A stretch of 64,000 bases of DNA from Rhizobium sp. R635 (lineage in GTDB: Bacteria > Pseudomonadota > Alphaproteobacteria > Rhizobiales > Rhizobiaceae). Below, piece by piece: positions 43,773 through 52,208 of the stretch. Each line of letters begins with the position of its first letter. Within the stretch, counting starts at the first letter, position 1. The position numbers and the translations under genes are program-made. The stretch lies in assembly GCF_002211285.1 (NCBI RefSeq), contig NZ_LOKX01000035.1, positions 62,001 through 126,000 on the forward strand, written 5' to 3'. The notes below the pieces were generated by a model. It made no database searches. It saw only the letters and a list, made by a program, of their open reading frames with translations, and was not told the origin of the DNA.

Positions 43773-44266
43773 TTTGCCTCCGGATGACGGAAATCGCCTG
43801 ATTTGCCGCCGGATTTTTCGAGCAGCCTGACGCCGCCGATCTCCATTGCCTTATCGGCGGCCTTGGCCATGTCGTAGATGGTGAGACAAGCGACCGAGAC
43901 GGCGGTCAGCGCCTCCATCTCCACGCCGGTCTTGCCGGTGAGCTTGGCGGTTGCCGTGACGCGCAGGCCGGGCAGGGCAGCATCTTCCTCGATCTCGACC
44001 GAGACCTTCGTCAGCATCATCGGATGGCAGAGCGGGATGAGATCTGCGGTGCGTTTTGCCGCCATGATGCCGGCAAGGCGGGCCGTGCCGATGACATCGC
44101 CCTTCTTGGCATTGCCGTGGCGGATGAGCGCGAGGGTTTCCGGCGCCATCTTCACATGGCCCTCGGCCGTGGCGATGCGCACCGTCTCGGCCTTATCGGA
44201 GACATCGACCATATGCGCCTCGCCGGAGGCATCGATATGGGTGAGGCCGGGCTTTCCGCCGCTCAT
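43769..44266 (-). CDS. moaC: Cyclic pyranopterin monophosphate synthase
   Basis: The 165-residue enzyme completes the first stage of molybdenum cofactor synthesis together with MoaA. Marks are HMVDVSDKAETVR, KGDVIGTARLAGIMAAKRT, LIPLCHPMML and GVEMEALTAVSVACLTIYD. ATG 44266 is used; a TTG ten codons earlier is unlikely. It starts one base after the trpC stop and overlaps moeA, so the unit is tightly coupled. MoaA is not in the window. Confidence 0.96.
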   Translation of the reverse strand: MSGGKPGLTHIDASGEAHMVDVSDKAETVRIATAEGHVKMAPETLALIRHGNAKKGDVIGTARLAGIMAAKRTADLIPLCHPMMLTKVSVEIEEDAALPGLRVTATAKLTGKTGVEMEALTAVSVACLTIYDMAKAADKAMEIGGVRLLEKSGGKSGDFRHPEAK

Positions 44267-44267
44267 A

Positions 44268-45080
44268 TCATTCAGCCGCGATGGCGGCTTCGCCAAAGAG
44301 CAGCCCGCGGGTGGCAGCCGCTACGTCATCCTTACGCATCAGGCTCTCGCCGACAAGGAAGGTATTGATGCCGGAGGCCTGCAGGCGCTGGCAATCGGCA
44401 TGGGTGAAGATGCCGCTTTCGCCGACGAGCAGCCGATCGTCAGGAACCATGGCCGCCAGCGTCTCGCTGACCGTCAGGCTGACCTCGAAGGTCCGCAGAT
44501 TGCGGTTGTTGATGCCGACGAGCGGCGAGGAGAGCTTCAGCGCGCGCTCCATTTCCGGCGCGTCATGAACCTCGGCCAGCACGTCCATGCCGAGCGAGAA
44601 GGCTTCGTCCTGCAGACGCTCCGCATCGTCATCCGTCAGTGACGCCATGATGAGCAGGATGCAATCGCCACCCCAGGCGCGCGCTTCATGGACCTGATAG
44701 GTCTCGAACATGAAGTCCTTGCGCAGCGCGGGCAGGGCGCAAGCGGCGCGCGCCGCCGTCAGGAATTCCGGCGCACCCTGGAAGCTCGGCGTATCCGTCA
44801 GCACGGAAAGGCAGGCAGCGCCGCCGGCTTCGTACGCCTTGGCCAACGCCGGCGGGTCGAAATCGGGGCGAATGAGACCTTTCGAGGGGCTCGCCTTCTT
44901 GATCTCGGCGATCAGACCGAAATGGCCGGCGTCGCGCTTGGCGGCAAGCGCCTTAAGGAAGCCGCGCGGAGCGGACTGATCGGCCTGCATCGCCTTCAGG
45001 TCGGCGAGCGACACCGCCGCCTTGGCGGCGGCGATTTCCTCGCGCTTGTAGAGTTCGATCTTCTTCAGGATATCGGTCAT
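44268..45080 (-). CDS. trpC: Indole-3-glycerol phosphate synthase
   Basis: The 270-residue TIM barrel closes the indole ring in tryptophan synthesis. Active-site segments are IAEIKKASPSKG, LRKDFMFETYQV, LLVGESGIF and GINNRNL. It is a stand-alone TrpC without the TrpF domain. It lies nine bases after trpD and one base before moaC. Confidence 0.96.
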   Translation of the reverse strand: MTDILKKIELYKREEIAAAKAAVSLADLKAMQADQSAPRGFLKALAAKRDAGHFGLIAEIKKASPSKGLIRPDFDPPALAKAYEAGGAACLSVLTDTPSFQGAPEFLTAARAACALPALRKDFMFETYQVHEARAWGGDCILLIMASLTDDDAERLQDEAFSLGMDVLAEVHDAPEMERALKLSSPLVGINNRNLRTFEVSLTVSETLAAMVPDDRLLVGESGIFTHADCQRLQASGINTFLVGESLMRKDDVAAATRGLLFGEAAIAAE

Positions 45081-45089
45081 CGGCCAATC

Positions 45090-46106
45090 CTAATCGATAT
45101 CGTTGGAAACGGCGACGAGTTTGTCGAGCGCGAGCGCCGTGGCGCCGCTATCCAGCGACTGCGCGGCCAGCATCATGCCGTCGCGGATCGTCTCGGCCTT
45201 GCCGGCGATGACGAGCGAGGCTGCGGCATTGGCCAGCGAGACGTCTCGATAAGCATTCCTGGCGCCGCCCAGAACCTCGCGGAGCGCCGCGGCGTTCGCG
45301 ACACCGTCGCCGCCTTTGATATCGGCGAGGATGCAGGGGCTGACGCCGAAATCGGCAGGAGACAGCTCGAAGGTGCGGATCTTGCCGTCTTCGAGCGCGG
45401 CGACCTGGGTGATTCCCGTCGTGGTAATTTCATCGAGGCCGTCGCCATGGACCACCCAGACGCATTCGGAGCCGAGATCGCGCATCACTTCGGCAAGCGG
45501 CACCAGCCACTGCGGCGAGAAGACGCCGAGCAACTGGCGGCGGACGCCGGCCGGATTGGAAAGCGGCCCGAGCAGGTTGAAGATGGTGCGCGTGCCGAGT
45601 TCGACGCGCGAAGGGCCGACATGGCGCATGGCGGAATGATGAAGCTGCGCGAACATGAAGCCGACGCCGGCTTCCGCGATGCAGCGCGTGATGATCTCGG
45701 GACCGACATCGATATTGACCCCGAGCGCCGCGAGATTGTCCGCCGCACCCGATTTCGAGCTCAGCGCCCGGTTGCCGTGCTTGGCGACGGGCACACCGGC
45801 GCCGGCCACGATCAGCGCCGCCAGCGTCGAAATGTTGTAGGTGCCGCTGGCATCGCCGCCGGTGCCGACGATGTCGATCGCGTCTGCCGGCGCCTCGACG
45901 GTCAGCATTTTCGACCGCATGGTGGTGACGGCGCCGACGATCTCGTCGACGGTTTCGCCGCGCACACGCAGCGCCATCAGGAAGCCGCCGATCTGCGAAG
46001 GCGTCGCCTGGCCGGACATCAGGATGTCGAAGGCGGCGCGGGCCTCGTCACGCGTCAGTGCCTCGCGGCTCGCGGTCTTGGCCAGGAACGGCTTGAGATC
46101 GGTCAT
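45090..46106 (-). CDS. trpD: Anthranilate phosphoribosyltransferase
   Basis: The 338-residue enzyme joins anthranilate to PRPP. The PRPP loop VGTGGDASGTYNIST and the KHGNRALSSKSGAADNLAALG segment are clear. ATG 46106 gives MTDLKPFLAKTASREA; longer frames up to 46214 lie in the ppiD gene and are unlikely. An AGGAGG run precedes it. It is 16 bases downstream of ppiD. Confidence 0.96.
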   Translation of the reverse strand: MTDLKPFLAKTASREALTRDEARAAFDILMSGQATPSQIGGFLMALRVRGETVDEIVGAVTTMRSKMLTVEAPADAIDIVGTGGDASGTYNISTLAALIVAGAGVPVAKHGNRALSSKSGAADNLAALGVNIDVGPEIITRCIAEAGVGFMFAQLHHSAMRHVGPSRVELGTRTIFNLLGPLSNPAGVRRQLLGVFSPQWLVPLAEVMRDLGSECVWVVHGDGLDEITTTGITQVAALEDGKIRTFELSPADFGVSPCILADIKGGDGVANAAALREVLGGARNAYRDVSLANAAASLVIAGKAETIRDGMMLAAQSLDSGATALALDKLVAVSNDID

Positions 46107-46122
46107 ACGGTTTCCAAGCCTC

Positions 46123-48015
46123 CTAGCGGACGGTCGCCTGCTCTGCGAGCGTCTGGTTGATCTGAGCGCCATACTGCGTTTGCAGCAGGTTGACCATCTG
46201 ATCGAGAATATCATCGCCGGCGGCGTTGGCCATGGCGGTGATCTGGGCGTCGCGGTTGTTCAGCACGTCGCCGGTCGGCTGGGTGTTGACCTCCGTGACC
46301 TTCATGAGGATCTGCGTCGAAGGATCGGCGCCGACAGCGCTCGCCACCGTATCGACCGGGCCGGAGAAGGCGGCGCTGATGCCTGCGCGGCCGAGCACCG
46401 GATCGTCGGTGGAGCGGGTGACGCCGCTCTTGCTCTCGACCGCGATGCCGAGCGGAGTTGCGATATCGGCAAGTGCGGTGCCCTTGGCCGCCTCGGCCTT
46501 CAATTCGTCGGCCTTCTTGGCGAGTGCGGCTTTCTGCTGCTCCGCCGTCCAGTCCTCGACGGCCTTCTCGCGCACCTCGGCGACGGGACGCTCGCGGTCC
46601 GGCGTGATTTCGCGGACGTTGAACCAGACATAGCCGTCATTGCCCATCGGGAGCGGCGGCGCATCGACGCCGACCTCGGTCTTGAAGGCTTCGCCGAGCA
46701 ATTGCTGCCGGATCGGGATATCCTTGATCTCGTTGCCGTCCTTGCCGGCGCCGGTCATATCGACGGCATCGACCGTCACCGCCTGGAGCTTCAGCTGGCT
46801 GGCAATATCCTCGAGCGTGGAACCGCCGGCGCGCATATCCTCGATGCGGTCGTGAACATTGATCACTTCCTGAGAGGCATTGCTGAGTGCCAGCTGCTTA
46901 CGGATATCTTCCTTCACCTCATCGAAATTCTTGGCCGTTTCCGGCTTGATGTTGCTGATGCGCAGGATGACCGGACCGAACGAGCCGTCGACGACAGGCG
47001 TCGTGCCGCCATCCTTCGAAACAGCGAAAGCGGCATCGGCGACGGCCTGGTCGGGAACCTTGTCCTTGGTGAATTCGCCGAGCAGCACATCGTTTGCCGT
47101 CTTGCCCTGATCGGTGACCAGCTGATCGAAGCTGGTGCCGCTCTTCAGAGCCGTTTCGGCGGCGGTGGCAAGATCCTTGTTGGCGAATGCCAGTTGCTCG
47201 ATGGTGCGGCTTTCCGGCGTGCGGTAGCTATCCTTGCCCTTGTCGAATGCCTCGCGGATCTGGTCGTCGGCGACGGTCGCCGCGTCGGCGATATCGGCTG
47301 GCTGTAGCTTCAGATAAATGATCTTGCGGTATTCCGGTGCGCGGTAGCGCTGCTTGACGCCTTCGAACCAGGCAGCCAGCACGTCGTCGGCAGGCGCCTT
47401 GATCGGCTCGATATTGGCGTTGGTGAGCAAGAGATAGTCGACGCCGCGGCTTTCCTCGCCATAGAGCTTGAGAGCGTCGACCAGCGTTTTCGGCGCGGTG
47501 AAGCCGTTGGAAACGGCATCGACGATCTGGCTGCGAACGGCGACTTTGCTGCGCTCCTTGATGTAGTCCTCCTGGCGGATGCCGGCATTGCGCAGGCGCG
47601 AGATGAAGAGCTCGCGGTCGAACTTGCCGTTGACGGCCTTGAAGGCCGGATCGTCACCGATGAGCTGGGCGAGGCGGTCCTCGGAGAGGCCAAGGTTCAT
47701 GTCCTCGGCAAGCTGGTCGAGCGAAGCGCCGGCGACGAGCTGGGCGAGCACCTGCTGCTCGACGCCGAAGGCGCGGGCCTGCTCGGGAGTGAGGCGCATG
47801 CCGAACTGCTGGCTGAGGCTTGCCACCTGGCGCTGATAGGCGAGATGGAATTCGTTGACGCCCACCTGCTGATCGCCGACGGTCACGACCGTGGTGCTGT
47901 TGCCGCCCGTTATCAGCTCGCGCGACACGCCCCAGATGCCGAAAGAGGCGACGAGCAGGAGCAGGAGCAGCTTGGCAACCCAGGTCTGAGCAGCTCTTCT
48001 CAGGAAATGGAACAT
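46123..48015 (-). CDS. ppiD: SurA/PpiD-like membrane-anchored peptidyl-prolyl isomerase
   Basis: The 630-residue protein has one N-terminal membrane helix (about 12-32, TWVAKLLLLLLVASFGIWG), then a SurA_N-type helical chaperone region (about 45-160) and parvulin-like domain (about 240-360), matching PpiD, a periplasmic chaperone near the Sec translocon. The parvulin active-site residues are not clearly conserved, so isomerase activity is unsure. The long C-terminal part (about 370-620) resembles a second SurA-like module. It heads the trp-moa-moe unit. ATG 48015 is used. Confidence 0.9.
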   Translation of the reverse strand: MFHFLRRAAQTWVAKLLLLLLVASFGIWGVSRELITGGNSTTVVTVGDQQVGVNEFHLAYQRQVASLSQQFGMRLTPEQARAFGVEQQVLAQLVAGASLDQLAEDMNLGLSEDRLAQLIGDDPAFKAVNGKFDRELFISRLRNAGIRQEDYIKERSKVAVRSQIVDAVSNGFTAPKTLVDALKLYGEESRGVDYLLLTNANIEPIKAPADDVLAAWFEGVKQRYRAPEYRKIIYLKLQPADIADAATVADDQIREAFDKGKDSYRTPESRTIEQLAFANKDLATAAETALKSGTSFDQLVTDQGKTANDVLLGEFTKDKVPDQAVADAAFAVSKDGGTTPVVDGSFGPVILRISNIKPETAKNFDEVKEDIRKQLALSNASQEVINVHDRIEDMRAGGSTLEDIASQLKLQAVTVDAVDMTGAGKDGNEIKDIPIRQQLLGEAFKTEVGVDAPPLPMGNDGYVWFNVREITPDRERPVAEVREKAVEDWTAEQQKAALAKKADELKAEAAKGTALADIATPLGIAVESKSGVTRSTDDPVLGRAGISAAFSGPVDTVASAVGADPSTQILMKVTEVNTQPTGDVLNNRDAQITAMANAAGDDILDQMVNLLQTQYGAQINQTLAEQATVR

Positions 48016-48177
48016 GAAAACGCAAACCTCGCAGTATCATTGGCCCGCACGCGGGCAGACATTCGACGTTCCTTAAAACAAACCCGACAGGAAATGAAGG
48101 GTTTGTCGCGCGAAAAGCTGCGCGGGGCGACGGCCGTCGCGACCGGTCCCGGCGAGGAACAAAAGATCGGCTGGAAC

Positions 48178-48203
48178 GGAACCTTTCCGGCCGTCATTTC
48201 GTT
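48178..48203 (+). promoter_or_regulatory. EcfG-type general stress promoter, exact consensus
   Basis: GGAAC (48178-48182) and CGTT (48200-48203) are separated by 17 bases, an exact match to the alphaproteobacterial EcfG (general stress sigma) consensus. A second GGAAC begins at 48173. The start codon of the DUF883-like gene lies 31 bases downstream. This is the best stress promoter in the window. Confidence 0.65.
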
Positions 48204-48234
48204 GAAGCGGCATCCCATGAAACAGGAGCAGACC

Positions 48235-48516
48235 ATGGCAGAATTGAAAACCGCTTCCGCCGAATCCACCGCTGCGCGCGTCAAGGCTGATATCGCAGCA
48301 GACGATCTGTCGGCGCAGGTCACGGCGCTGCGCGAAGACCTCTCCAGGCTGACGGAAAGCGTGCGGGCGCTGGGGCAGGGAGCAAAGTCGGTCGTTACCG
48401 ACGAGGCTTCGCTGATGACGGAGCGGCTGCGCGACAAGGTGCGCGAAGAACCGCTCATGGCGCTCGCGATGACGGCGGGCATAGCCTATCTTTTCGGCCT
48501 GCTGAGCCGCCGCTGA
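48235..48516 (+). CDS. DUF883/ElaB-type small membrane-anchored protein
   Basis: The 93-residue protein has a helical hydrophilic part (about 10-60) and a single C-terminal membrane helix (about 74-89, LMALAMTAGIAYLFGLL). This is the ElaB/YqjD (DUF883) layout; E. coli members anchor ribosomes at the membrane in stationary phase. ATG 48235 follows AGGAG, with an in-frame ATG at 48217 also possible. The exact general-stress promoter upstream fits induction by stress. Confidence 0.82.
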   Translation: MAELKTASAESTAARVKADIAADDLSAQVTALREDLSRLTESVRALGQGAKSVVTDEASLMTERLRDKVREEPLMALAMTAGIAYLFGLLSRR

Positions 48517-48535
48517 ACTCGGACATTGGACAAGG

Positions 48536-48566
48536 AAAAAGCCGGACGCGATCAGCGCCCGGCTTT
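48536..48566 (-). terminator. Terminator between the DUF883-like and GlsB-type genes
   Basis: AAAGCCGG and CCGGCTTT make an 8-base-pair stem with a 12-13 base loop. On the minus strand it is followed by TTTTT, so it best ends the GlsB-type gene; it may also act weakly on the plus strand. Confidence 0.65.
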
Positions 48567-48588
48567 CGGTGTTGTCTGCAATAAAGGG

Positions 48589-48843
48589 TTAGCGGCGAAT
48601 GACTCGCCCGACCGCGATCAGGATGCAGGCACCGACGAAACCGGTGATCAGATAACCCAGCCAACCGGCCAGCGGCTGGATGTGCAACAGACCCAGGATC
48701 CAGTTGGCGACGATAGCGCCGACGATGCCGAGCAATATGTTCATGAGCAGGCCCATATTGCTGCTCATGACCTTTTCGGCCAGCCATCCGGCGATACCGC
48801 CAATGATGATGGCCGCGATCCAACCCACGCCTGCATTTTCCAT
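48589..48843 (-). CDS. GlsB/YeaQ/YmgE-family stress membrane protein
   Basis: The 84-residue protein has three short membrane helices with the family's Gly-rich start (GWIAAIIIGGIAGWLAEKVM) and closing GACILIAVGRVIRR. Such transglycosylase-associated proteins are induced by stress in many bacteria. ATG 48843 follows AGGAGGG, a very strong site; ATGs upstream to 48903 do not fit. It shares the neighbourhood with other stress-type small membrane proteins. Confidence 0.9.
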   Translation of the reverse strand: MENAGVGWIAAIIIGGIAGWLAEKVMSSNMGLLMNILLGIVGAIVANWILGLLHIQPLAGWLGYLITGFVGACILIAVGRVIRR

Positions 48844-48923
48844 AATAGTTTCCCTCCTGATGAAATGCCTCGTCACTATGCACGAAACGAAAAAAAGTTC
48901 CACTCCTGGAAGAACTTAAGCCT

Positions 48924-49040
48924 TCACGGCTGCAACAGGGTGACCGGAGTTTCCAGTGCATGAACGGCGACCTGGAACAGGAGGCCGGCAATGGCGAGCA
49001 CGGCGAAGCCGACAGGCATGATCAGACTTTTGCTAAACAT
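48924..49040 (-). CDS. 38-residue single-helix membrane protein
   Basis: A short frame of 38 codons begins at ATG 49040, behind GGGAGAGGAAG. The product is MFSKSLIMPVGFAVLAIAGL followed by LFQVAVHALETPVTLLQP: one membrane helix with short ends. The strong ribosome site and the membrane-helix composition support a real gene. It lies 80 bases upstream of the GlsB-type gene on the same strand and may share its transcript. Function unknown. Confidence 0.6.
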   Translation of the reverse strand: MFSKSLIMPVGFAVLAIAGLLFQVAVHALETPVTLLQP

Positions 49041-49382
49041 CTTCCTCTCCCTTTTGAGTAAAGCATAAGCTGAAGATGACGCCGCGCAAGGATATTATTA
49101 ATGATTAGTTAAGCGCCATATTTGATTAAAATTTAATACATCAAAATGGTACAAGGTGTTATTCTATGGGACATGGCAAGAAATACTCGAGCAGATGATG
49201 CAGCTGACGCGATATGTGGCTTTCTGCGATTTTCGTCACTTCGGAAAGCAACGATCTGGTATAACCGCCATCGGTCTACACCAGCCATTCCGCAATTGTT
49301 GCGCTCCGGACCTCCGGCGATTGATTTTGCCGCGGAGTGCATCATTTTCTTCTGATCACGATTCATCCGGGGAAGACACTCG
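49041..49382. other. Intergenic stretch, AT-rich on the left side
   Basis: About 340 bases between divergent small genes. The part from 49080 to 49170 is rich in A and T and should contain promoters for both sides. Frames of up to 69 codons occur but lack ribosome sites. I see no other element. Confidence 0.4.
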
Positions 49383-49538
49383 ATGCCAAAAGCTGCCATC
49401 GCCATTACCTGCATCTGCCTGCTCACGCTTTCCGGCTGCGGCAATACCGCATACGGGCTGAAGAAGGATGGGCAGGAAACCAGCCACGCACTGGACAATG
49501 CAACGCATCGGGTGCTTTCGGCCGGCGCCAAAAAGTAA
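49383..49538 (+). CDS. Entericidin-like small lipoprotein
   Basis: The 51-residue protein has a short hydrophobic leader and a lipobox (LTLSGC), so the mature lipoprotein should begin at Cys19 (CGNTAYGLKKDGQETSHALD). The sequence after the Cys matches entericidin-type lipoproteins, which carry a short amphipathic helix. ATG 49383 follows GGGGAAG. It is monocistronic. A role in cell-envelope stress is inferred from the family. Confidence 0.8.
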   Translation: MPKAAIAITCICLLTLSGCGNTAYGLKKDGQETSHALDNATHRVLSAGAKK

Positions 49539-49562
49539 AGCCGGGCGGCCGGAATAACCGCG

Positions 49563-49593
49563 CAAAAAAGCCCGCCTGGGGTGAGGCGGGCTT
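49563..49593 (-). terminator. Terminator on the minus strand, downstream of the small protein at 49705
   Basis: AAGCCCGCC and GGCGGGCTT form a perfect 9-base-pair stem with an 8-base loop; on the minus strand it runs into TTTTTT. It is about 110 bases past the 49705 stop and just beyond the entericidin-like gene on the other strand, so it could serve both. Confidence 0.7.
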
Positions 49594-49704
49594 GGTAACA
49601 GAGAGAAATAACGGACAAGCCGTCTGGAAACTAATAGCGCAGGGCTATGTCATTCGACGTCACCGCGACCGACACCGTTCCGGCAAGGATCGGCACAATC
49701 GAGG

Positions 49705-49821
49705 TCAGAAGTTGCCCCAGTTCTGAGCGCGGGCACGGGCGCGAATAATCCGGTATTCGCGACCGCCATAGAGCGAACCGATTGTCAGCAGAAGCGTAAG
49801 AACGTCCCAGGCGATATGCAT
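49705..49821 (-). CDS. 38-residue hypothetical protein
   Basis: A 38-codon frame begins at ATG 49821 behind AAGGAGGG, an almost ideal ribosome site. The product has a hydrophobic first half (MHIAWDVLTLLLTIGSLYGG) and a very basic second half (REYRIIRARARAQNWGNF). A terminator follows downstream. The quality of the ribosome site suggests a real gene; its role is unknown. Confidence 0.55.
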   Translation of the reverse strand: MHIAWDVLTLLLTIGSLYGGREYRIIRARARAQNWGNF

Positions 49822-50002
49822 CGTACCCTCCTTAGGTTGGACGGCTCTGCCGTCGATCGGTGAAGCTACAATAGCAATCTTTCGAATCCGCTTATATGAC
49901 AAGAAATCGGGATGAGCGAAGAAGTGGGCAGGGCACGTCCAAGGGAAAGGCGGCATGGCCGCCTTGGAGCAGCAACGTGAACAGATCGCGGGGCGGCGGC
50001 CC

Positions 50003-50875
50003 ATGACAATTTTCACTGTCCGCCATATCACCTCCTATCGCTATCTCAGAGAGGTCTATTTCGGCCAGCATCGCCTGATGTTCCGGCCACGCGACAGCTT
50101 CGACCAGCGGCTCATGGAGGCGTCGTTGACGATCTATCCGGAGCAAAGCCGCGTGCGCTGGATCCACGACGTCTTCGGCAACTGCGTCGCACTCATCGAT
50201 ATTCCGACCCCATCCTCCGAACTTCGTTTCGAAACCTGGATCACGCTCGATCATACGCCTCAGGTCGCGCTCGATCTCCGGGTCGAAGATGCGGCCCTGA
50301 GCTATCCCTTCCCCTACGATCAGGACGAAATCGCCGATCTCGCGCCATCGATGCAGCGTCATTATCCCGATCCGAATGATGAGGTCGGGCGCTGGGCAAG
50401 CCGGTTCGTGCGACAGGGGCGCCCGACGGAAACCGGGCATCTGCTGATGACGCTCTGCTACGCCATCCGGGAAAGCTTCGTTTATGCGCGGCGCCTGGAA
50501 CATGGAACGCAGCCGCCGGTCCAGACCTTGCAGCTTCGCTCCGGCACCTGCCGGGATTTCGCGCTTCTGATGATGGAAGCGGCACGGGCGCTCGGCCTCG
50601 CGGCGCGATTCGTCACCGGCTATGTCTATGTTCCCGACCGGGACGGCTCCACCGTGCTAGGCGGCGGCTCCACCCATGCATGGTGCCAGATCTATCTTCC
50701 CGGCGCCGGCTGGGCGGAGTTCGACCCGACCAACGGGATCGTCGGCAACCGCGACCTCATCCGCGTCGCCGTTGCCCGCGACCCCCGCCAGGCGGTCCCG
50801 TTGAGCGGCAGCTACGACGGTGGGCAAGGGGATTTCGACGGCATGACCGTGCAGGTCAACGTCACGACCGGATAG
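50003..50875 (+). CDS. Transglutaminase-like protein with N-terminal beta domain
   Basis: The 290-residue protein has the N-terminal Bact_transglu_N strand region (FTVRHITSYRY, about 4-85) and a transglutaminase-like core. The catalytic triad is intact: C183 in GTCRDFALLM, H225 in STHAWCQIY and D241 in FDPTNG. There is no signal peptide, so it is probably cytoplasmic. Such proteins often act as peptidases. ATG 50003 is used; an earlier start at 49955 is unlikely. A related gene follows 94 bases later. Confidence 0.88.
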   Translation: MTIFTVRHITSYRYLREVYFGQHRLMFRPRDSFDQRLMEASLTIYPEQSRVRWIHDVFGNCVALIDIPTPSSELRFETWITLDHTPQVALDLRVEDAALSYPFPYDQDEIADLAPSMQRHYPDPNDEVGRWASRFVRQGRPTETGHLLMTLCYAIRESFVYARRLEHGTQPPVQTLQLRSGTCRDFALLMMEAARALGLAARFVTGYVYVPDRDGSTVLGGGSTHAWCQIYLPGAGWAEFDPTNGIVGNRDLIRVAVARDPRQAVPLSGSYDGGQGDFDGMTVQVNVTTG

Positions 50876-50969
50876 CCGCGCCGAAACGCCCGCAGCCTGC
50901 GGAACCGCGCAGCGCCGATCAACGTTCGATAGGCAGCCGCACATGCGCAATCGCGACGAGGAAGCCGCC

Positions 50970-51797
50970 ATGAAGATACGCGCCGGGTTTCATCTGGGAT
51001 ACGAATGCGTACAGCCGACACCCATGCTGCTCGTCCTCAACATTCATCCCTCGCGGCGTGCCGATCTTCTGAGCGAACAGGTCCTGACATTCGACCGGCC
51101 GATCGAAGTCTGGGAGTATATTGACGTGTTCGGCAATGCCTGCAGCCGCATCGTGGCGCCACCCGGACTGACGACGATTTCCACCGAGTTCGAGATCTAC
51201 GACAGCGGCCAAGCCGACATCGTCCCTGAGAATGCCGTGCAGCACGCGATCAAGGACCTGCCTGACGAGGTGCTCGTCTTCCTGCTCGGCAGCCGCTATT
51301 GCGACACAGACAGGCTTTCGGATTTCGCCTGGGCGACCTTCTCGTCGACGCCGCTCGGATGGGCGCGCGTCCAGGCGATCTGCGATTTCGTTCACAGCCA
51401 TATTACCTTCGATTACCAGAAGGCCGATGTGCTCAGGACCGCGCATGGCGGCTTCACCGACAAGAGCGGCGTCTGCCGCGATTTCGCCCATCTCGCCATC
51501 GCGCTTTGCCGGTGCTTGAACATCCCGGCCAGATACTGCACGGGCTATCTCGGCGATATCGGCGTTCCGATCGACCCCAATCCGATGGATTTTAGCGCCT
51601 GGTTCGAGGTCTTTCTCGGCGGTCACTGGCACACGGTCGATGCCCGCCACAATACGCCGCGCATCGGCCGGATATTGATGGCGACGGGCCGCGACGCCAC
51701 CGACGTCGCGATGTCGACGGCCTTCGGCCCGGCAACGCTTTCCCGTTTCGAGGTGATCACCGCGGAAGTGCCTCAGGAAGACGCCGACGAGGAGTGA
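50970..51797 (+). CDS. Second transglutaminase-like protein, His position reads Ser
   Basis: The 275-residue protein is a paralogue of the preceding gene's product. Cys169 in SGVCRDFAHLA is in place, and D224 falls in HTVDARHN. The His expected just before AWFEV is replaced: the segment reads NPMDFSAWFEVF, with Ser209. This may be normal for this subgroup, with another His serving instead, or may mean loss of activity. ATG 50970 follows GAGGAAG; ATG 50943 is less likely. It is the second gene of a pair on the same strand. Confidence 0.83.
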   Translation: MKIRAGFHLGYECVQPTPMLLVLNIHPSRRADLLSEQVLTFDRPIEVWEYIDVFGNACSRIVAPPGLTTISTEFEIYDSGQADIVPENAVQHAIKDLPDEVLVFLLGSRYCDTDRLSDFAWATFSSTPLGWARVQAICDFVHSHITFDYQKADVLRTAHGGFTDKSGVCRDFAHLAIALCRCLNIPARYCTGYLGDIGVPIDPNPMDFSAWFEVFLGGHWHTVDARHNTPRIGRILMATGRDATDVAMSTAFGPATLSRFEVITAEVPQEDADEE

Positions 51798-51842
51798 CCC
51801 GCAGGATCTGTCTCGGAATGCATCGGCGAGGCGAGGGAGGTC

Positions 51843-52067
51843 CTACGCCTTCTTCAGGAATTCCGTTTTCAGCACGAGACCTTTGACCTGCTTGGTGTTG
51901 CACTCGATCTCGCCGGGATTGTCCGTCAGACGAATGCCCTTGACGAGCGTTCCGCGCTTCAGCGTCTCGGAGGTTCCCTTGACCTTGAGGTCTTTGATCA
52001 GCGTCACGGAATCACCGTCGTGAAGCTGGCTTCCGTTGCTGTCCTTTACAATGATGTCGTCTGCCAT
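51843..52067 (-). CDS. YjdM/PhnA C-terminal-domain protein
   Basis: The 74-residue protein matches the C-terminal domain of YjdM (PhnA family): DDIIVKDSNGSQLHDGDSVT, LIKDLKVKGTS and the closing VKGLVLKTEFLKKA. The zinc-ribbon found at the N-terminus of the longer E. coli protein is absent. The old link with phosphonate use is weak. ATG 52067 follows GAGGACATC. It stands alone, convergent with the transglutaminase pair. Confidence 0.85.
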   Translation of the reverse strand: MADDIIVKDSNGSQLHDGDSVTLIKDLKVKGTSETLKRGTLVKGIRLTDNPGEIECNTKQVKGLVLKTEFLKKA

Positions 52068-52208
52068 GATGTCCTCGCTTGATGATGCGGGACGGGAAAT
52101 CATGGCAGCACGGGATAGTCAACCGCTGTCGGCGGGTCGACCTGGTGCCCGGAGCTAGATTTACGCCATAGCGCCCTAGCAGGCCTGTCGCGCACAAGCC
52201 GGCGGGAT

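Noticed and set aside
44688..47307. Long plus-strand frames opposite trpC, trpD and ppiD
   Set aside because: They are shadow frames of a well-supported five-gene unit.
49146..49355. 69-codon frame in the AT-rich gap
   Set aside because: It has no ribosome site, no membrane or domain pattern, and overlaps likely promoter DNA.
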